Position numbers and translations under genes: made by a program. Below, piece after piece: positions 63,224 to 64,000 of a stretch of 64,000 nt of DNA (position 1 is its first letter; each line of letters opens with the position of its first letter). Source of the stretch: Neopestalotiopsis rosae. Taxonomy: Eukaryota; Ascomycota; Sordariomycetes; Amphisphaeriales; Sporocadaceae. The stretch is from NCBI GenBank assembly GCA_023078685.1, contig JALGAS010000002.1, forward strand, positions 186,001 through 250,000, in the 5' to 3' direction. The notes under the pieces are model-generated. The model was not told where the DNA came from, did not search any database, and was given only the letters and a program-made list of their open reading frames with translations.

Positions 63224-64000
63224 ATGACTGGCGAACCTACTCCTCGCCCGCTGGCCACTGCCGCAACCTTTCCCCAAATGGCCCAGACCCAGAACCAAAA
63301 GAAGCGCGGAGTCAGCGGCGACCGCGAGATGCCCAAGCGCTCAGAACTTATTGACTACAACTATGCCGTCGCTGGACAGTAAGTTGACCTTGTCGTCGGG
63401 GATGCGCCCAAGCTGTAGTGCGCCATGACTGACCTTGCGACGTAGTGCTGGTACATTGTGCGACGCCGACGGCGAGTTATTCATCAAGCCTTGCAAACAG
63501 TCCGAGATCGACTTTTATGAGTCCGCCCATGCGAAGCATAAAGATTTTGCCGAGCTCATGCCGCTCTATTACGGCAGCCTCTCGCTGACGGAAAACACCA
63601 CGGACCAGATGATACACGATGCGATTCCGGCCATTGTTGAGAAAGCAGACGTACCTGCCTCCATCAAGGAGGAGGTCCAGTCGCATTTGCACCTTAACGA
63701 AAGATCCAAAGCTCCCGCTGTTCCTGAGCTCCAGCGCGCTGCTACTGATGGCGGGGATGGCGTGACATGGGTGCCGAATAAGAGTCGGAAGATCACAACA
63801 GATCGCGCTGTTGTTCTGCACAACTCGAGCTTTGGTTTCAAGAAACCCAACATCATGGACGCCAAGCTGGGAAAGCGACTGTGGGCCGACGACGCGCCGC
63901 TCCAGAAGCGGGAGCGCTTCAACCAGATTTCAGACGAGACCACTCACGCGAGGTACGGGTTCCGAGTCGCCGGTATGCGCGTTTACAAGGGGTCTGCAGA
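63224..64000 (+). CDS. inositol polyphosphate multikinase (Arg82/IPMK type), 5' part only
   Basis: Kinase that phosphorylates inositol trisphosphate towards IP4-IP5 and, in yeast, acts with Arg80/Mcm1 in transcription. Exons 63224-63378 and 63446 to beyond the window edge, so the C-terminus is missing. Start MTGEPTPRPLATAATFPQMA; splicing gives YNYAVAGHAGTLCDADGELF followed by IKPCKQSEIDFYESAHAK, the typical N-lobe with the ATP-binding Lys. The signature PxxxDxKxG is present as PNIMDAKLGKRLWADDAP, followed by KRERFNQISDETTHARYGFR, which matches the family. The rest of the catalytic domain (SLL motif, IDF) should lie to the right. Assignment to the IPMK rather than the IP6K branch rests on overall resemblance. 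Confidence 0.85.

Overview
The window is nuclear DNA of a filamentous ascomycete. The signs are many genes split by short introns (about 49-83 nt, GT..AG, CTAAC/CTGAC-like branch sites), CT-rich leaders, and families typical of filamentous fungi: a rhodopsin-domain PTH11-like receptor, secreted GH28 and GH15 enzymes, a WSC-domain hydrolase, and Arb1. Protein styles fit Sordariomycetes, probably Hypocreales, but I cannot fix the genus from sequence alone. I find no rRNA, tRNA, intact transposon, CRISPR array or prokaryotic feature. All exon structures were derived by hand from splice sites, reading phase and family resemblance.

Layout. 1-2.26 kb has no gene. 2.3-6.1 kb: a KE4-type ZIP zinc transporter (-) diverges from a Dal5-like MFS permease (+). 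8.1-13.1 kb: a secreted glucoamylase GH15-CBM20 (+), a GNAT-like protein (+) and a secreted exo-polygalacturonase GH28 (-). 14.4-21.4 kb: peroxisomal enoyl-CoA hydratase/isomerase (-), RBM25-like splicing factor (-) divergent from mitochondrial ribosomal protein bS21m (+), and a Rieske protein (+). 21.4-24.3 kb is gene-free apart from a possible decayed fragment. 24.3-25.6 kb: a PTH11-like receptor with an apparent frameshift. 27.5-33.7 kb: secreted alpha/beta hydrolase with WSC domain (+), AAA ATPase (-), TM9/EMP70 protein (-). 34.5-37.9 kb: Lcp5/neuroguidin (+) and a membrane flavin monooxygenase (+). 39.1-49.2 kb: a repeat-rich disordered protein (+), 2-hydroxyacid dehydrogenase (-), HD-domain 5'-nucleotidase (+), an uncharacterised 478-residue protein (+), NmrA-like oxidoreductase (+). 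49.8-60.7 kb: Csk1-like kinase (-), Syp1/FCHo endocytic adaptor (+), GliT-like thioredoxin-reductase-fold enzyme (+), Nha1-type Na+/H+ antiporter (+), Arb1 of the Argonaute chaperone complex (-). The window ends inside an Arg82-type inositol polyphosphate multikinase (+).

The 26 genes are mostly independent housekeeping or lifestyle genes on both strands. They do not form a biosynthetic cluster or defence island. The best leads are local: a glucoamylase with substitutions at a catalytic-base position and in its starch-binding domain, a kinase with Ala in place of the catalytic-loop Asn, a frameshifted receptor gene, perfect dyad sequences in three promoter regions, and a possible decayed coding relic near 22.4-22.7 kb. 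I did not find a convincing new multi-gene system.
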